A stretch of DNA of 64,000 nucleotides from Lonsdalea populi (GCF_015999465.1 NZ_CP065534.1:1178001-1242000); one strand, 5' to 3'. Counted from the stretch's first letter, positions 9,297 through 21,201 are shown. Numbers and translations are program-made. Notes: generated from the sequence alone by a model not told the origin.

Positions 9297-11201
9297 CTAC
9301 TCAGTTTCACTGCCGGGGGGCGCGGGAGGCGCGACCGGGAGATTGACGTTGTTGTCGCCCAAAATAATATGGTCGAGGATCTGACGCACGATAGTCCCGA
9401 CTGCGGGTCCGGCGCCTCCGTTTTCCAAAATAATGGTCATGGCCACTTTCGGATCGTTGTACGGGGCGAAAGCGACCATTAGCTTATGGTCGCGCAGCCG
9501 TTCAGCAATTTTATGGGCGTTATAGGTTTCGTTTTCCTTCAGGCCGAACACCTGCGCCGTACCGGTTTTGGCCGCGATTTTATACGGCGAGTCCGCAAAA
9601 CTTTTGCGTGCGGTGCCGTTGGCGCGATTGGCTACGCCGTACATGCCGTCTTTAACCAGTTCCCAATAGCCTGAGTGAATATCGCCGATCTGCGTGTGCT
9701 CCTGCTGGGCATAAGGCACTTTGACGCCGTGCTCCTGAGTACTGGAGAGCAGATGCGGCGTTTTGACCTGACCGTCGTTGACCAGCGTCGTCAGCGCTTT
9801 CAGCATTTGGATGGGCGTGGCGGTCCAATAGCCCTGGCCGATGCCGACTGGGATAGTATCGCCCTGATACCACGGCTTTTTATACCGTCGCATTTTCCAG
9901 TCGCGCGTCGGCATGATCCCGGCGCGTTCTTCAGACAGATCGATACCGGTATAGTCGCCGTAACCGAATTTGCTCATCCATTCAGACAGGCGGTCGATGC
10001 CCATATCGTAGGCGACCTGGTAGAAATAGGTATCCGCCGACTCTTCCAACGCTTTGGTCAGATTAAGCCGTCCGTGTCCCCATTTCTTCCAGTCGCGGAA
10101 GCGTTTTTCCGACCCTGGCAACTGCCACCAACCGGGGTCGAACAAAGAAGTATTGGGCGTAATGACGCCCGCCGTCAGCGCGGAAACTGCGATATAGGGT
10201 TTCACGGTCGAAGCCGGCGGATAGACACCTTGCGTGGCACGGTTGATGAGCGGACGGTTGGGGTCGTTGAGCAGCGCGCGATAATCTTTGCCGGAAATGC
10301 CGTCGACAAACAGGTTCGGGTTGTAGCTGGGCGTTGATACCATTGCCAGAATACCCCCGTTGCGCGGATCGGTGACGATGACCGCGGCGCGGCTGCCTTC
10401 CAATAGTTTTTCAATGTAAATCTGCAGATTTAGATCCAGCGTCAGATAGATATCTTTGCCGGCCTGCGGCGGCTGTTCGTGCAGTTGGCGAATCACGCGA
10501 CCGCGGTTGTTGACTTCAACCTCTTCATAGCCCGGTTTGCCGTGCAGCAGGTCTTCGTAGTAGCGCTCAATACCGAGTTTGCCAATATCGTGCGTGGCCG
10601 CATAGTCCGCCAGCTTATCCTCTTTACCCAGCCGATCGAGATCCCGGTCGTTGATTTTGGATACGTAGCCGATGACGTGGGTCAGTGCAGAACCGTAAGG
10701 GTAATAGCGGCGCTGGTAGCCTTTGACTTCCACGCCGGGAAAGCGATATTGGTTCACCGCAAAGCGTGCGACCTGTACATCGGATAGCCCGGTTTTTACC
10801 GCAATAGAGGTGAAGCGACGTGAACGCTTGCGCTCTTTACGGAAATTTTCCAGATCTTCGTCGGTGAGATCGGCGACGGGCTTGAGGGCATTCAGCGTCG
10901 CTTCAAGGTTGTTGACCTTTTCGGGGATCAGCTCAAGCTGGTAAATGGTCCGGTTCAGGGCCAGCGGCGTGCCGTTACGGTCATAGATAATGCCACGGCT
11001 GGGCGCGATAGGGACCAGCTTGATGCGGTTTTCGTTGGAACGAGTGCGGTAGTCGTCAAAGCGTGAAATCTGTAGATGGTACAGATTGACAACGAGGATG
11101 CCGATCAGCAGCAGAATGCCCAAAAACGCCACCAGCGCGCGGCGTACAAACAGGGCCGACTCAGCCGTATAATCACGAAAAGGTTTACGCTCTATGTTCA
11201 T
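9297..11201 (-). CDS. mrdA: Penicillin-binding protein 2 (elongation transpeptidase)
   Basis: A 634-residue class B PBP: a short cytoplasmic tail and one membrane helix (about residues 21-43), a pedestal domain, and a C-terminal transpeptidase domain with SxxK in PPASTVKPY near residue 330, the SxD motif in EESADTYFY and KTG in [11 protein letters not shown]. It cross-links lateral-wall peptidoglycan with RodA. The stop is followed closely by rodA; rlmH ends 36 bases upstream of its start. Confidence 0.98.
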   Translation of the reverse strand: MNIERKPFRDYTAESALFVRRALVAFLGILLLIGILVVNLYHLQISRFDDYRTRSNENRIKLVPIAPSRGIIYDRNGTPLALNRTIYQLELIPEKVNNLEATLNALKPVADLTDEDLENFRKERKRSRRFTSIAVKTGLSDVQVARFAVNQYRFPGVEVKGYQRRYYPYGSALTHVIGYVSKINDRDLDRLGKEDKLADYAATHDIGKLGIERYYEDLLHGKPGYEEVEVNNRGRVIRQLHEQPPQAGKDIYLTLDLNLQIYIEKLLEGSRAAVIVTDPRNGGILAMVSTPSYNPNLFVDGISGKDYRALLNDPNRPLINRATQGVYPPASTVKPYIAVSALTAGVITPNTSLFDPGWWQLPGSEKRFRDWKKWGHGRLNLTKALEESADTYFYQVAYDMGIDRLSEWMSKFGYGDYTGIDLSEERAGIMPTRDWKMRRYKKPWYQGDTIPVGIGQGYWTATPIQMLKALTTLVNDGQVKTPHLLSSTQEHGVKVPYAQQEHTQIGDIHSGYWELVKDGMYGVANRANGTARKSFADSPYKIAAKTGTAQVFGLKENETYNAHKIAERLRDHKLMVAFAPYNDPKVAMTIILENGGAGPAVGTIVRQILDHIILGDNNVNLPVAPPAPPGSETE

Positions 11202-11237
11202 CCGGCAGGATCAGTTCTGATAGTTCATGGTATCGCC

Positions 11238-11708
11238 TTACTCCCGGTGGTAAGGATGGTTAGCCGTAATGCTCCAGGCGCGGTACAGGCTCTCTGCCAC
11301 CAGTACGCGCACCAGCGGGTGGGGCAGCGTCAATGGGGACAGTGACCAGCTCTGTTCGGCCGCCGCTTTACACTGCGGCGACAGGCCTTCCGGCCCGCCA
11401 ATCAGCAAACTCACGTTGCGTCCATCCAGTTTCCAACGTTCCAGCTGTTGGGCCAGCTGCGGGGTTTCCCACTGTGAGCCGGGAATATCCAGCGTCACAA
11501 TCAGGTTGCCTTTCCCCACGGTGGCCAGCATCTGCTCGCCTTCTCGCTCAAGAATGCGGCGAATATCGGCGTTTTTGCCCCGTTTCCCGGCAGGAATTTC
11601 CACCAGTTCCAGTGGCATATCCTTAGGAAAACGGTGCAGATAATCGCTAAATCCGGTCTGCACCCAGTCGGGCATTTTGGTGCCCACGGCGACCAGTTGC
11701 AGTTTCAT
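11238..11708 (-). CDS. rlmH: 23S rRNA pseudouridine-1915 N3-methyltransferase RlmH
   Basis: A 156-residue SPOUT-class methyltransferase that modifies pseudouridine 1915 in helix 69 of the 70S ribosome. The start at 11708 ([13 protein letters not shown]) matches the family; the open frame upstream is the end of rsfS read in another frame. The SAM-binding trefoil knot is visible: [15 protein letters not shown] [11 protein letters not shown] and the C-terminal [25 protein letters not shown]. One base separates its start from the rsfS stop. Confidence 0.97.
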   Translation of the reverse strand: MKLQLVAVGTKMPDWVQTGFSDYLHRFPKDMPLELVEIPAGKRGKNADIRRILEREGEQMLATVGKGNLIVTLDIPGSQWETPQLAQQLERWKLDGRNVSLLIGGPEGLSPQCKAAAEQSWSLSPLTLPHPLVRVLVAESLYRAWSITANHPYHRE

Positions 11709-11709
11709 A

Positions 11710-12027
11710 TCAACCCCAAAGCTTTTCCAGTTCGTACAGTTGACGGCTATCTTCCTGCATGACATGGACAATCACGTCGCCCAGGTCGACAACGACCCAG
11801 TCAGCCAGCGCTTCGCCCTCTACCCCTAGCGGGAGCAGTCCGGCGGCGCGGGATTCCTGCACGACGTGGTCGGCGATGGACGCAACATGGCGGCTGGACG
11901 TTCCGGTACAGATGATCATGCAGTCTGTGATGCTGGACTTATTGGCGACGTCCAACGCCACGATGTCCTGGCCTTTCAGGTCGTCGATTTTATCAATAAC
12001 GAAGTCTTGGAGTGCTTGGCCTTGCAA
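11710..12027 (-). CDS. rsfS: Ribosomal silencing factor RsfS
   Basis: A 105-residue protein of the Iojap/RsfS family that binds ribosomal protein L14 and blocks subunit joining in poor growth conditions. Family features run throughout: [60 protein letters not shown]. It is immediately upstream of rlmH. The cobC gene that separates nadD and rsfS in E. coli is absent; the 170-base gap contains a CGGCAGG/CCTGCCG hairpin at 12121-12141. Confidence 0.96.
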   Translation of the reverse strand: MQGQALQDFVIDKIDDLKGQDIVALDVANKSSITDCMIICTGTSSRHVASIADHVVQESRAAGLLPLGVEGEALADWVVVDLGDVIVHVMQEDSRQLYELEKLWG

Positions 12028-12197
12028 ATGTTCCCCCTGGGGTAATGTTAATCAGCCTGAGCTTGATGGGCGGAGCGATGTCGCTTTCAGCATGTACGCA
12101 AAAGCGTGGCGAGTTTGCCGCGGCAGGCCGGTTGCCTGCCGTTTGAACCAGCGGCGGAGTATACCATGCAGTCATGTTGAGTGGTATAAAGCCGTCG

Positions 12198-12857
12198 CTA
12201 GCGGTATAGCCCGTGTGTGTCTATATAATTCAGCACGGAGGCGGGCAGCAGATCGCTGCAGTCGCGCCCCTGTTGCCTGCGCTGGCGGATCTCGGTGGCG
12301 GAAATGGGGAGCAGCGGGGTATTCGCCAGATAGATTAGCCCCTGGGGATGCTGATGGAACCGGCTCACCTCGGTAGTGCGACGGGATATCAGCCATTGCT
12401 GTAATTCAGGGGTTTCCAGTGTTCGGCCATAGCCCGGACGGGCGCACACCAGCAGATGGCAATAAGACAGAATCTCCTGCCAGCGGTGCCAGTGATGCAG
12501 CGTTAACAGAGAGTCCTGACCGATGATAAACGCCAGCGGCACAGTCGGCCCGGCTTCCTGTCTTAACGCTTCCAATGTCTCAATCGTGTACGAAGGCGTT
12601 TCCCGCCGCAGTTCGCGGTCATCAATGCGGAAAAGCGGGTTATTCGCGATCGCCAGCGCGGCCATTTCTTTACGCTGGTGGGCGTCGGCTTCAGGTTGTT
12701 CGCGGTGAGGGGGAACATTATTGGGCAGCAGGACGACCTGCTGCAGTCCGACTTCGGCCGCCAGCGCGGCGACGGGCCGCAGGTGACCGAAGTGAATCGG
12801 GTCGAACGTACCGCCGAAGTAGGCGGTCAGTTTGCTAGTGGTATCCGGGATCGGCAA
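12198..12857 (-). CDS. nadD: Nicotinate-nucleotide adenylyltransferase NadD
   Basis: A 219-residue nucleotidyltransferase that forms nicotinic acid adenine dinucleotide from NaMN and ATP, an essential NAD step. The phosphate-binding [14 protein letters not shown] motif (T/HxGH) and the C-terminal [13 protein letters not shown] motif are intact. The start follows the holA stop after one base, so the two are co-transcribed. Confidence 0.97.
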   Translation of the reverse strand: MPIPDTTSKLTAYFGGTFDPIHFGHLRPVAALAAEVGLQQVVLLPNNVPPHREQPEADAHQRKEMAALAIANNPLFRIDDRELRRETPSYTIETLEALRQEAGPTVPLAFIIGQDSLLTLHHWHRWQEILSYCHLLVCARPGYGRTLETPELQQWLISRRTTEVSRFHQHPQGLIYLANTPLLPISATEIRQRRQQGRDCSDLLPASVLNYIDTHGLYR

Positions 12858-12858
12858 A

Positions 12859-13893
12859 TCAGTAGACCTCGATCAGACTATCGGGCAGGGCTTTTCCACA
12901 CAAGATCATCGCCAGTGTCTCCAATTCTGCCCAAATAGGCCGGCCGTAATTCTGTTTCAGGGTGATTTCCAGTCTGGCGAGCAGGGTGATGGCCTGCTGT
13001 AGCTGTTCCAGCGACAGGCGCTGCAAGGCCTGCGTTATCAGAGGATGGCGGTTTTGCCAGATCTTATGTTGGTCGAACAAGGTGCGCAGCGGGGTGGCGA
13101 CCCTCTGCCGTTTCAACTGCAGCAGCAGCAACAGTTCACGCTGCACGGTTCGCAGCAGAATAACGGGCTCGCACTCTTCCAGACGCAGCTGGTGCAGGAT
13201 ATGCCAGGCGCGTTTGCTTTTGCCCGCCAGCAGCGCGTCCAGCCAGTGAAACGGCGAAAAGTGCGCCGCATCGCTGACCGCCAGTTCAACGCGGGGCAGC
13301 GGCAGTTTGCCGTCGGGGTAAAGCAAAGACAGACGTTCCAGCGCCTGGGACAGCGCCAGCAGGTTGCCTTCATAGCAGTAGCAGAGCAGTTGGCAGGCTG
13401 GCTCATCCAGTTCCAGCTTCATGTTCTTGGCGCGTTGCATTACCCAGCGCGGAAGCTGTTCCTGTTCCGGCGTCATGCAGGGCACATAGATGCTTTTCTG
13501 CGACAAGGCCTTGAACCAGGCGCTGTTCTCCTGGGCGCGGGTCAGCTTGGCACCGCGTAAAATCAGCAGAACGTCAGGGTGGAGTAACCCGGCGAGTTTG
13601 ACCAGCTGTTCGCCTATCGGCGCGCCGGGACCGGCGTCTGGCAGCGTCAGCGACAATATTTGTCGTGATGAGAATAAGCTAAGCGCCTGACAGGCGCCGA
13701 AGATGGCGTCCCAGTCAGTCGAGTTATCCAGCGTAAACCGGAATTGTTCGTGAAAATCTTGCTGTTGAGCGGTACGGCAAATGTGATCCTGACTTTCCTG
13801 CAGTAGCAGCGGATCGTTGCCGAAAAGCAGATAACAACCGCGCAGCCCCTCTCGGAGCTGCGCGGCGAGTTGCTCAGGGTAGATACGGGTCAT
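12859..13893 (-). CDS. holA: DNA polymerase III delta subunit
   Basis: A 344-residue clamp-loader subunit that opens the beta sliding clamp. The N-terminal part ([18 protein letters not shown]) and the region [15 protein letters not shown] are typical of HolA, and length is normal for the family. Its ATG overlaps the lptE stop by four bases, and nadD follows after one base, giving the lptE-holA-nadD order of E. coli. Confidence 0.97.
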   Translation of the reverse strand: MTRIYPEQLAAQLREGLRGCYLLFGNDPLLLQESQDHICRTAQQQDFHEQFRFTLDNSTDWDAIFGACQALSLFSSRQILSLTLPDAGPGAPIGEQLVKLAGLLHPDVLLILRGAKLTRAQENSAWFKALSQKSIYVPCMTPEQEQLPRWVMQRAKNMKLELDEPACQLLCYCYEGNLLALSQALERLSLLYPDGKLPLPRVELAVSDAAHFSPFHWLDALLAGKSKRAWHILHQLRLEECEPVILLRTVQRELLLLLQLKRQRVATPLRTLFDQHKIWQNRHPLITQALQRLSLEQLQQAITLLARLEITLKQNYGRPIWAELETLAMILCGKALPDSLIEVY

Positions 13894-14450
13894 GAACGAG
13901 CGGGAACGGCAGGCGCAGGGGGCGTTGTTTCCTTCTGCTGCTCGGCGTTTTTACTGCCTGCTTTCACGGTCAGCAGGTTACGCACCAACTGTTGAGCTGC
14001 CTGCTCGCGCATTTCCTGGAGGATGATATCCTGCTCGGCGTCTTTGGCGAGCGCCGTGAGCGGATTATCAAAGAAGGTGCGGAAGACTTTGACGCTTATC
14101 GGGTAGATGTCGTCCCCCGGCATAAGCACCTGCGCTGTCAGCTCCAGAACAAACTGATACTCGGCGGCCTTACCATCCTGGAAGATAGACGCGGTGCTGC
14201 GTGTTTGCGTCGTCCCCAGCACGCGCAGGGATGGAATGTCCTGGCGTTTGGAATTCTCAACGATGTTTACATTGTTGAGCCGCAGCTGTTCGCGCACCGC
14301 GCGCGTCATAGGCCCATTCGGGTCTGAGCTATCCAAAATCAGGTTATGCAACTGAGGCGGCACCTGAGTCGTGCCGCGCAGATGAAAACCGCAACCGGCG
14401 GTAATAAGTACCGTCAGTCCCAGCAACAACGTCAATAGTGGGTGTCGCAC
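13890..14450 (-). CDS. lptE: LPS-assembly lipoprotein LptE
   Basis: A 186-residue outer-membrane lipoprotein that plugs the LptD barrel in lipopolysaccharide export. Lipoprotein signal with LITAGC lipobox (cysteine at about residue 20), then [19 protein letters not shown] as in E. coli LptE. The C-terminus ([20 protein letters not shown]) is low complexity. It lies 15 bases downstream of leuS and overlaps holA by four bases. Confidence 0.97.
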   Translation of the reverse strand: MRHPLLTLLLGLTVLITAGCGFHLRGTTQVPPQLHNLILDSSDPNGPMTRAVREQLRLNNVNIVENSKRQDIPSLRVLGTTQTRSTASIFQDGKAAEYQFVLELTAQVLMPGDDIYPISVKVFRTFFDNPLTALAKDAEQDIILQEMREQAAQQLVRNLLTVKAGSKNAEQQKETTPPAPAVPARS

Positions 14451-14465
14451 AAGTTCCTCCTCGCC

Positions 14466-17048
14466 TTAACCCACAACCAGGTTAAGCAGTTTTCCAGGGA
14501 CGTAAATCACTTTCCGCACGGTCACGCCATCAAGATACTTGGCTACCAGCGGTTCTTCTGCAGCGCGTTCACGAACTTGCTGCTCGTCGGCGTCGGCCGC
14601 AACGGTAATTTTGCCGCGCACTTTGCCGTTGACCTGAATCACGACCAGCTTCGAGTCTTCAACCATCGCCTGTTCATCCGCCACCGGCCACGGTGCGTTA
14701 TCGAGGTCGCTTTCGCCGTGCAGCTCTTGCCACAGCGTGAAGCAGACATGCGGGGTGAACGGATACAGCATCCGGACGACGGCCAACAGCGTTTCCTGGG
14801 TCAGGGCGCGATCCTGATCGCTTACCTGAGAAGCCTTCGCCAACTTGTTCATCAGTTCCATAATAGCGGCAATAGCGGTATTGAACGTCTGACGACGGCC
14901 AATATCGTCGGTGACCTTGGCGATGGTTTTGTGCAGATCGCGACGCAGCGCCTTCTGGTCGTCCGTCAGTTTCGCGATGTTCAGCGGCTGTACGGCGCCT
15001 TTGGCGGTATGATCCAACACCTGTTTCCACACGCGTTTCAGGAAGCGGTTAGCCCCTTCAACGCCGGACTCCTGCCACTCCAGCGTCATTTCCGCCGGGG
15101 AAGCGAACATCATAAACAGACGTACGGTATCCGCGCCGTATTTTTCCACCATGACCTGAGGGTCGATGCCATTGTTTTTCGACTTCGACATTTTGCTCAT
15201 GCCGGCATAAATCACTTCGCGGCCTTCGGCGTCGGACGCTTTCACGATACGGCCTTTCTCATCGCGCTCAACGGTCACGTCGGCCGGAGAGATCCACACG
15301 CGCTCGCCGTTTTCGCCGACGTAGTAGAAGGCGTCAGCCAGCACCATTCCCTGACACAGCAGGCGTTTCGCAGGTTCGTCGGAATTGACCAGACCCGCGT
15401 CGCGCAGCAGTTTGTGGAAGAAGCGGAAGTACATCAGATGCATGATGGCGTGTTCTATGCCGCCGACATACTGATCGACCGGCAGCCAGTAGTTGGCCGC
15501 GGCGGGATCCAGCATGCCTTCATCGTACTGCGGGCAGGTGTAGCGCGCGTAGTACCAAGAGGATTCCATGAAGGTATCGAAGGTATCGGTTTCACGCAGC
15601 GCAGGCTGGCCGTTGACCGTGGTTTTCGCCCATTCCGGGTCGGCTTTGATCGGGCTGGTGATGCCGTCCATGACCACATCTTCGGGGAGTTTGACCGGCA
15701 GCTGATCTTCAGGTGTCGGTATGACCGTGCCGTCTTCCAGCGTGACCATCGGGATCGGCGCGCCCCAGTAACGCTGACGGGAAACGCCCCAGTCGCGCAG
15801 TCGGTAGTTGACCTTGCGCTGACCGACGCCTTTCTCAACCAGCGTGTCGGCAATGGTTTGGAAGGCTTCTTCGAAATCAAGACCGTCGAATTCGCCGGAG
15901 TTGAACAGGCGGCCTTTTTCCGTCAGCGCCTGAGCGGAGAGGTCGACGTCTTGGCCTTCAGCGGCTTGTATAACCTGTTTGATCGGCAGACCGTATTTGG
16001 TGGCGAACTCCCAGTCGCGCTGGTCGTGAGCCGGTACGGCCATGACCGCGCCGGTGCCGTATTCCATCAGCACGAAGTTCGCGATCCACACCGGGACTTT
16101 TTCGCCGTTCAGCGGATGGATGGCGTACAGACCGGTCGGCATGCCTTTTTTCTCCATCGTCGCCATGTCGGCTTCGGCCACTTTGGTATTGCGGCACTCT
16201 TCGATGAAGTCATTCAGCGCAGGATTTTTTTCTGCGGCCAGCAGTGACAGAGGATGCCCAGCCGCGACGGCAACATAGGTCACGCCCATGAAGGTATCGG
16301 GACGCGTCGTGTAGACCGTCATCTGGCGACCGCTGTCCGCGATGTCAAAGGTGATCTCGACGCCTTCGGAACGGCCGATCCAGTTGCGCTGCATGGTTTT
16401 CACCTGCTCTGGCCAGCTTTCCAGCGTATCCAGATCGTTCAGCAGTTGATCCGCGTAGTCGGTGATTTTGATGAACCACTGCGGGATTTCTTTGCGCTCC
16501 ACTTTGCTGTCACAGCGCCAGCAGCAGCCGTCGATGACCTGTTCGTTGGCCAGGACGGTCTGGTCGTTCGGGCACCAGTTGACGGCGGACGTTTTCTTAT
16601 AGACCAGGCCTTTTTCGTATAGCTTGGTGAAGAACCACTGTTCCCAACGGTAGTAGTCAGGTTTGCAGGTGGCGATCTCGCGATCCCAATCGTAGCCGAA
16701 GCCCAGCAGTTTCAGCTGGTTCTTCATATATTCGATATTGTCGTAGGTCCAGGGCGCGGGAGCGGTTTTATTCTTAACCGCCGCGCCTTCCGCCGGCAGA
16801 CCAAAGGCGTCCCAGCCGATAGGCTGTAGCACGTTTTTACCCAGCATGCGCTGATAGCGTGAGATGACATCGCCTATAGTGTAGTTACGGACGTGTCCCA
16901 TATGGAGTCGTCCAGAAGGGTAAGGCAGCATGGAAAGGCAATAGTATTTTTCCTTGCTGGCGTCTTCGGTCACTTTGAAGGTTTGTTTTTCTTGCCAGTG
17001 AAGCTGGACTTGCGCTTCTATTTCGTCTGGGCGGTATTGCTCGTGCAT
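14466..17048 (-). CDS. leuS: Leucyl-tRNA synthetase
   Basis: An 860-residue class I aminoacyl-tRNA synthetase. The HIGH element appears as [14 protein letters not shown] near residue 42 and the KMSKS loop as KMSKSKNNG in the C-terminal half. The zinc-type insertion with C-x2-C (INWCPNDQT... CCWRCD) and the CP1 editing domain ([16 protein letters not shown]) are present. It heads the leuS-lptE-holA-nadD run on the minus strand. Confidence 0.98.
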   Translation of the reverse strand: MHEQYRPDEIEAQVQLHWQEKQTFKVTEDASKEKYYCLSMLPYPSGRLHMGHVRNYTIGDVISRYQRMLGKNVLQPIGWDAFGLPAEGAAVKNKTAPAPWTYDNIEYMKNQLKLLGFGYDWDREIATCKPDYYRWEQWFFTKLYEKGLVYKKTSAVNWCPNDQTVLANEQVIDGCCWRCDSKVERKEIPQWFIKITDYADQLLNDLDTLESWPEQVKTMQRNWIGRSEGVEITFDIADSGRQMTVYTTRPDTFMGVTYVAVAAGHPLSLLAAEKNPALNDFIEECRNTKVAEADMATMEKKGMPTGLYAIHPLNGEKVPVWIANFVLMEYGTGAVMAVPAHDQRDWEFATKYGLPIKQVIQAAEGQDVDLSAQALTEKGRLFNSGEFDGLDFEEAFQTIADTLVEKGVGQRKVNYRLRDWGVSRQRYWGAPIPMVTLEDGTVIPTPEDQLPVKLPEDVVMDGITSPIKADPEWAKTTVNGQPALRETDTFDTFMESSWYYARYTCPQYDEGMLDPAAANYWLPVDQYVGGIEHAIMHLMYFRFFHKLLRDAGLVNSDEPAKRLLCQGMVLADAFYYVGENGERVWISPADVTVERDEKGRIVKASDAEGREVIYAGMSKMSKSKNNGIDPQVMVEKYGADTVRLFMMFASPAEMTLEWQESGVEGANRFLKRVWKQVLDHTAKGAVQPLNIAKLTDDQKALRRDLHKTIAKVTDDIGRRQTFNTAIAAIMELMNKLAKASQVSDQDRALTQETLLAVVRMLYPFTPHVCFTLWQELHGESDLDNAPWPVADEQAMVEDSKLVVIQVNGKVRGKITVAADADEQQVRERAAEEPLVAKYLDGVTVRKVIYVPGKLLNLVVG

Positions 17049-17386
17049 GGCTGCCAGTGGTCCTTTGGGTAGTGATAATGGCTACATTTGTAGCCCATTG
17101 TGCATACTAAAAGATCCGCATAGCATAGCTGATAAGCGTCTTGGGCAACAACACCTTGAGCCCGTCCGGGGCGGATTTCTGCCAAGGCCGTTCATCAGCG
17201 AAGGCCCGTGCGCTTACGGTTGCGACGAAAACAAAGGGGAAGCGCGGAGAGCGACGCGGCCTGCGGTTCGATCATGAAAATCATCTACGCTGAAGCCATC
17301 CAGTATGCTGATATCACCAGGGTACCGCCCAGCGGCAAAATAGCGTGGCGCATGCATCATTCCACCCGGTCTGTTGAGGAGTCGTA
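17049..17386. other. Divergent leuS-ybeL intergenic region
   Basis: A 338-base spacer between two divergent genes; it should hold the promoters of both. A small inverted repeat GGCTAC/GTAGCC at 17082-17097 lies in the leuS leader. A short plus-strand reading frame (17047-17277) has no homology I recognise and no good ribosome site. A GTTGAGGAG ribosome site just before 17387 belongs to ybeL. Confidence 0.5.
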
Positions 17387-17869
17387 ATGAATAAAATCAG
17401 CCGTTACTATCAGGCGTTAATGTCGGACATCACCGCACGTCTGCACGAGGGAGAGCGTGATATGGCGAAGCTTATCGATCATGCGCGGCATCGTATCGCA
17501 GACGATAACGCCTTAACGCAGCAGGAAGGCGAACAGGTTCTGCAGGCTATTCGACGCGATATTGCCGAGTTCGGACGCAGCTATGAGGAGAGCCGGGATG
17601 AATTCACCGACAGCGTTTTTATGCGCGTCATCAAGGAAAGCCTGTGGCAGGAGCTGGCGGACATTACGGACAAAACGCAGTTGGAGTGGCGGGAGATGTT
17701 TCAGGACGTCAACCATCACGGTGTCTATCATAGCGGAGAGGTGGTCGGGCTGGGCAATCTGGTGTGCGAAAACTGCCACTACCATCTGACTTTTTATACC
17801 CCGGAGGTCCTGCCGCGCTGCCCGAAATGTTCGCATGACCAGTTTCATCGTCAGCCTTTCCAACCCTAG
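17387..17869 (+). CDS. ybeL: Zinc-ribbon protein YbeL (DUF1451)
   Basis: A 160-residue alpha-helical protein with a C-terminal zinc ribbon, CENCHYHLTFYTPEVLPRCPKC, and a basic tail. It matches the E. coli YbeL family over its length. The helical part is rich in charged residues and could coil. The function is not known. It is convergent with gltL, with which it shares a terminator. Confidence 0.93.
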   Translation: MNKISRYYQALMSDITARLHEGERDMAKLIDHARHRIADDNALTQQEGEQVLQAIRRDIAEFGRSYEESRDEFTDSVFMRVIKESLWQELADITDKTQLEWREMFQDVNHHGVYHSGEVVGLGNLVCENCHYHLTFYTPEVLPRCPKCSHDQFHRQPFQP

Positions 17870-17932
17870 CGGGAAACGCAGCGCCCAGGTTTCTCCTTGA
17901 GGCAATCCTCTTGGTCGCTATGGGAAACTCAT

Positions 17933-17965
17933 AAAAAATCCCGGCATCGGCTGCCGGGATTTTTT
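17933..17965. terminator. Bidirectional terminator between ybeL and gltL
   Basis: A nine-base perfect stem ATCCCGGCA/TGCCGGGAT with a TCGGC loop, an A-run on the left and TTTTT on the right, between convergent genes. Confidence 0.93.
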
Positions 17966-18006
17966 AGAGCAAATCGCTAACGTAACGCGCTACGCTTACT
18001 TGCGCA

Positions 18007-18735
18007 TTAGTGCAGGATTTTCGCCAGGAAGTCTTTGGCTCGTTCGGATTTTGGATTAGTGAAGAAATCCTCTTTGCGGGTGTCTTCGACAATCTTACCC
18101 TCGTCCATAAAGATGACCCGGTGCGCCACTTTGCGGGCGAAGCCCATTTCGTGGGTCACCACCATCATGGTCATCCCTTCTTGCGCCAGCTCAACCATCA
18201 CGTCCAGCACTTCATTGATCATTTCCGGGTCAAGCGCGGAGGTCGGTTCGTCGAACAGCATCGCGATGGGGTCCATGCACAGCGCACGGGCGATGGCGAC
18301 ACGCTGCTGCTGGCCGCCGGAGAGCTGTCCCGGATATTTATCCGCGTGGGCGGACAGACCGACGCGATCCAGTAGTTTCTTGGCCTTTTCACGCGCCGGT
18401 TCGCGCTGACGCTTAAGCACCTTGACCTGCGCCAGGGTGAGGTTGTCGATGATCGACAGATGCGGGAACAGCTCAAAATGCTGGAATACCATGCCGACTT
18501 TAGAACGCAGCTGGGCCAGATTAGTGCGTTTGTTGTTGACGGCGATGCCGTTAACTTCAATCAGCCCCTCTTGGATGGGTTCAAGTCCATTAACGGTTTT
18601 GATTAAGGTCGATTTTCCGGAACCCGAAGGTCCGCAAACGACGACTACCTCACCTTTTTTAACTTCTGTGGAGCAGTCGGTAAGTACCTGAAATTGACCG
18701 TACCACTTAGAAACATTTTTCAGGGAAATCATCAA
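18007..18735 (-). CDS. gltL: Glutamate/aspartate ABC transporter ATP-binding protein
   Basis: A 242-residue polar amino acid ABC ATPase. Walker [12 protein letters not shown]-loop [10 protein letters not shown], signature [15 protein letters not shown] and Walker [12 protein letters not shown] are intact, with the switch histidine in VVTHEMGFA. Its ATG overlaps the end of gltK by four bases, and it is the last gene of gltIJKL. Confidence 0.97.
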   Translation of the reverse strand: MMISLKNVSKWYGQFQVLTDCSTEVKKGEVVVVCGPSGSGKSTLIKTVNGLEPIQEGLIEVNGIAVNNKRTNLAQLRSKVGMVFQHFELFPHLSIIDNLTLAQVKVLKRQREPAREKAKKLLDRVGLSAHADKYPGQLSGGQQQRVAIARALCMDPIAMLFDEPTSALDPEMINEVLDVMVELAQEGMTMMVVTHEMGFARKVAHRVIFMDEGKIVEDTRKEDFFTNPKSERAKDFLAKILH

Positions 18736-19406
18736 ACCGTCCTTTTCTTCAGATAATTAACCAGCATCGATGCGCAGATGCTGATAATAAAATAAACAAA
18801 CCCGGCAAACAGGATCATCTCAACCTGCGTTCCGTCGCGCTCGCCGATGCTGGACGCGGTGCGGAAGAAATCAGCCAGACTGAGCACGTACACCAAAGAG
18901 GTGTCCTGAAACAGGACAATGCCCTGAGTCAGCAGCAGAGGAACCATTGCACGGAAAGCCTGAGGCAGAATCACCAATCTCATGGACTGCCAATGCGTCA
19001 TGCCCAGCGCCAGCGCGGCGGAAGCCTGACCACGAGCGATACTCTGAATCCCGGCGCGGATGATTTCAGAGTAGTAGGCCGCTTCAAACAGGGAGAAGGC
19101 TACCATAGCCGAAACTAGCCGAATATCGGTTTTCGGCGACAGCCCAAGCACATTTTGTAGAAAGCTTGGCACAATCAGGTAAAACCACAGCAGTACCATG
19201 ACTAACGGTACGGAACGGAACAAGTTTACGTACAGTTTGGCAAACCAACTGATAGGTTTGAACGAAGACAGCCGCATGACGGCGAGAAGGGTTCCCCAGA
19301 TAATACCGAAAATGACGGCAATCACCGTGATTTTAATCGTAACGCCAAGGCCTTGCAGCAGGTAAGGCAGGCTGGGAGCGATAGAGCTCCAGTCAAATTC
19401 ATACAT
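18732..19406 (-). CDS. gltK: Glutamate/aspartate ABC transporter permease GltK
   Basis: A 224-residue inner-membrane permease of the HisM/GlnP type with about five helices. The EAA loop that contacts the ATPase is visible as [29 protein letters not shown]. It pairs with GltJ as a heterodimer. Two bases separate it from gltJ. Confidence 0.96.
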   Translation of the reverse strand: MYEFDWSSIAPSLPYLLQGLGVTIKITVIAVIFGIIWGTLLAVMRLSSFKPISWFAKLYVNLFRSVPLVMVLLWFYLIVPSFLQNVLGLSPKTDIRLVSAMVAFSLFEAAYYSEIIRAGIQSIARGQASAALALGMTHWQSMRLVILPQAFRAMVPLLLTQGIVLFQDTSLVYVLSLADFFRTASSIGERDGTQVEMILFAGFVYFIISICASMLVNYLKKRTV

Positions 19407-19408
19407 TC

Positions 19409-20149
19409 TTATTTGCTCCCTATATTGCCCGGCAAACGGGTTTTTCTTTCAACGACCTGCATCAGCAACATGATGATGGCGTTGATGGCGATATAGGCCA
19501 GCGTAATCGCCGTGAAGGACTCATAGGCGTGCGCGGAATAATCGAGCAGTTTGCCCGCCTGTGCGGCCATGTCGACCAGACCGATCGTCGAGGCGATCGC
19601 GGAGTTCTTGACCAGGTTAAGCATTTCTGACGTCAATGGTGGAACGATGACGCGATAGGCGTTGGGCAATAGCACGTAGCGGTATGTCTGGGGCAGCGTC
19701 AGGCCAATCGCCAGACCAGCGGCTTTCTGCCCGCGGGGCAGAGATTGGATCCCGGCGCGCACCTGTTCGCAAACGCGTGCGGCCGTGAACATGCCGAGAC
19801 AGATCATGGAAGACAGGAAGAACTGAATGTTCGGGTCCAGCTCCGCCTTGAACCACATGCCCAGTTCAACAGGCAGCAGCTCGGGAACCACCAGATACCA
19901 GATAAAGAACTGAACGATGAGCGGGACGTTACGGAACAGCTCCACGTAACAGGTGCCGATGCCTGAGATGAAACGGTTGGGCGCGGTACGAAGTATCCCC
20001 AGTAGCGAACCCAGCAGAAATGCGATGATCCACGCGCACAGAGACAATGTTACGGTCACCTGTAGGCCGGAAATAATCCATCCGAGGTAAGTCGTATTAC
20101 CGAATGGAGCGGATTGCAGGAAAATACCCCAATTCCAATCTGTTGACAT
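19409..20149 (-). CDS. gltJ: Glutamate/aspartate ABC transporter permease GltJ
   Basis: A 246-residue inner-membrane permease, partner of GltK. The EAA loop appears as [29 protein letters not shown]. The start [12 protein letters not shown] matches E. coli. It is separated from gltI by 155 bases that include an attenuator-like hairpin, so its level may differ from that of the binding protein. Confidence 0.96.
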   Translation of the reverse strand: MSTDWNWGIFLQSAPFGNTTYLGWIISGLQVTVTLSLCAWIIAFLLGSLLGILRTAPNRFISGIGTCYVELFRNVPLIVQFFIWYLVVPELLPVELGMWFKAELDPNIQFFLSSMICLGMFTAARVCEQVRAGIQSLPRGQKAAGLAIGLTLPQTYRYVLLPNAYRVIVPPLTSEMLNLVKNSAIASTIGLVDMAAQAGKLLDYSAHAYESFTAITLAYIAINAIIMLLMQVVERKTRLPGNIGSK

Positions 20150-20304
20150 AAAAAACTCCGGTAAAAAGGGTAGCCAACGAGGCTACCCGAAGACTTGTGA
20201 ACGGTCTGGAGCTCAGGGCAGGGAGCGACTGACCTGAACCCGCCAGCATGTTCGCAAATCAGCAATCAAAATGCCTGAACCTATTATCTTGAGATGCTTG
20301 CAGC
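20150..20304 (-). ncRNA. sroC: SroC-like segment: gltI 3' region with attenuator hairpin
   Basis: In E. coli and Salmonella the gltI-gltJ spacer is processed to the small RNA SroC, a sponge of GcvB. Here the 155-base spacer is at the same place and has the same end architecture: a stem GGGTAGCC/GGCTACCC at 20168-20188 followed on the minus strand by TTTTT (20163-20167). Sequence identity to SroC was not tested and I do not see the pairing site, so the RNA product is inferred from position; the hairpin itself is clear. Confidence 0.45.
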
Positions 20305-21201
20305 TTAGAAAGCTTTATCATTGGGCGCTTTGAATAAGGCCTTCATATCGTCAGACAGCTCGAAGTTCAGGTTCAGATTGCGCGGTGGAATAGGCTGCTT
20401 GAACCAGGTGTCAAACCATTTTTCAGCTTCGCCTGACGTTTGGATCTGGGCGATGGTTTCGTCGACCAGCGCTTTGAACTGCGGATCGTCTTTACGCATC
20501 ATGCAGCCATAGGCTTCTTTGGACTGCGGTTGTCCAAGAATGACCCACTGGTCTTGATTTTTCGACTTGGCGCGTTCACCCGCCAGTAGCGCATCGTCCA
20601 TCATGAAGGCTACCGCGCGGCCACTTTCCAGAGTACGGAAGGAGTCGCCGTGGTCTTTCGCGCTGATGATGCGCATCTTCATTTTCTTCTCGTCGTTCAT
20701 CTTGTTCAGAAGCACTTCAGAGGTAGTTCCTGAGGTGACAACGACGGTTTTCTCGTTCAGATCAGAGAAATCTTTGATGCCGGAATCCACTTTGGTCATC
20801 AGACGGGTGCCGATGATGAAGATGGTGTTAGAGAAATTGGCCTGTTTCTGACGTTCCAGGTTATTAGTGGTTGAACCACATTCCAGATCGTAGGTGCCGT
20901 TTTGCAGCAGCGGGATACGGTTTTGTGCGGTGATCGGCAGCAATTTGACCTGAAGGTTCGGCGCACCAATTTTCTTTTTAACCGCTTCGACGATCTTGTC
21001 TGAGTAGGCTTCGGAATAGCCAACGACTTTCTGCTGGTTATCGTAATAGGAGAAAGGAACGGAAGATTCACGGTGTCCAATAACGATAACGCCGTTGTCT
21101 TTCACTTTTTTCAATGTGCCGGTCAGCTCTTCCGCATGAGCCAGACTGCCTGCCGCTGTACCTGCCAGAAGTAGTGAAAATGCCAGTTTACGCAATTGCA
21201 T
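20305..21201 (-). CDS. gltI: Glutamate/aspartate periplasmic binding protein GltI
   Basis: A 298-residue family 3 solute-binding protein with a signal peptide (LLLAGTAAGSLAHAEE, cut near residue 23). The binding signature GHRESSVPFSYYD and ECGSTTNNLERQK segment that lines the ligand site are as in E. coli GltI/YbeJ. It is the first gene of gltIJKL. An AAGGAG ribosome site precedes the ATG. Confidence 0.96.
   Translation of the reverse strand: MQLRKLAFSLLLAGTAAGSLAHAEELTGTLKKVKDNGVIVIGHRESSVPFSYYDNQQKVVGYSEAYSDKIVEAVKKKIGAPNLQVKLLPITAQNRIPLLQNGTYDLECGSTTNNLERQKQANFSNTIFIIGTRLMTKVDSGIKDFSDLNEKTVVVTSGTTSEVLLNKMNDEKKMKMRIISAKDHGDSFRTLESGRAVAFMMDDALLAGERAKSKNQDQWVILGQPQSKEAYGCMMRKDDPQFKALVDETIAQIQTSGEAEKWFDTWFKQPIPPRNLNLNFELSDDMKALFKAPNDKAF

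Noticed and set aside
14442..16247. 601-codon open frame on the plus strand
   Set aside because: It is antisense to leuS, follows its codon pattern, and encodes a histidine- and arginine-rich product with no family.
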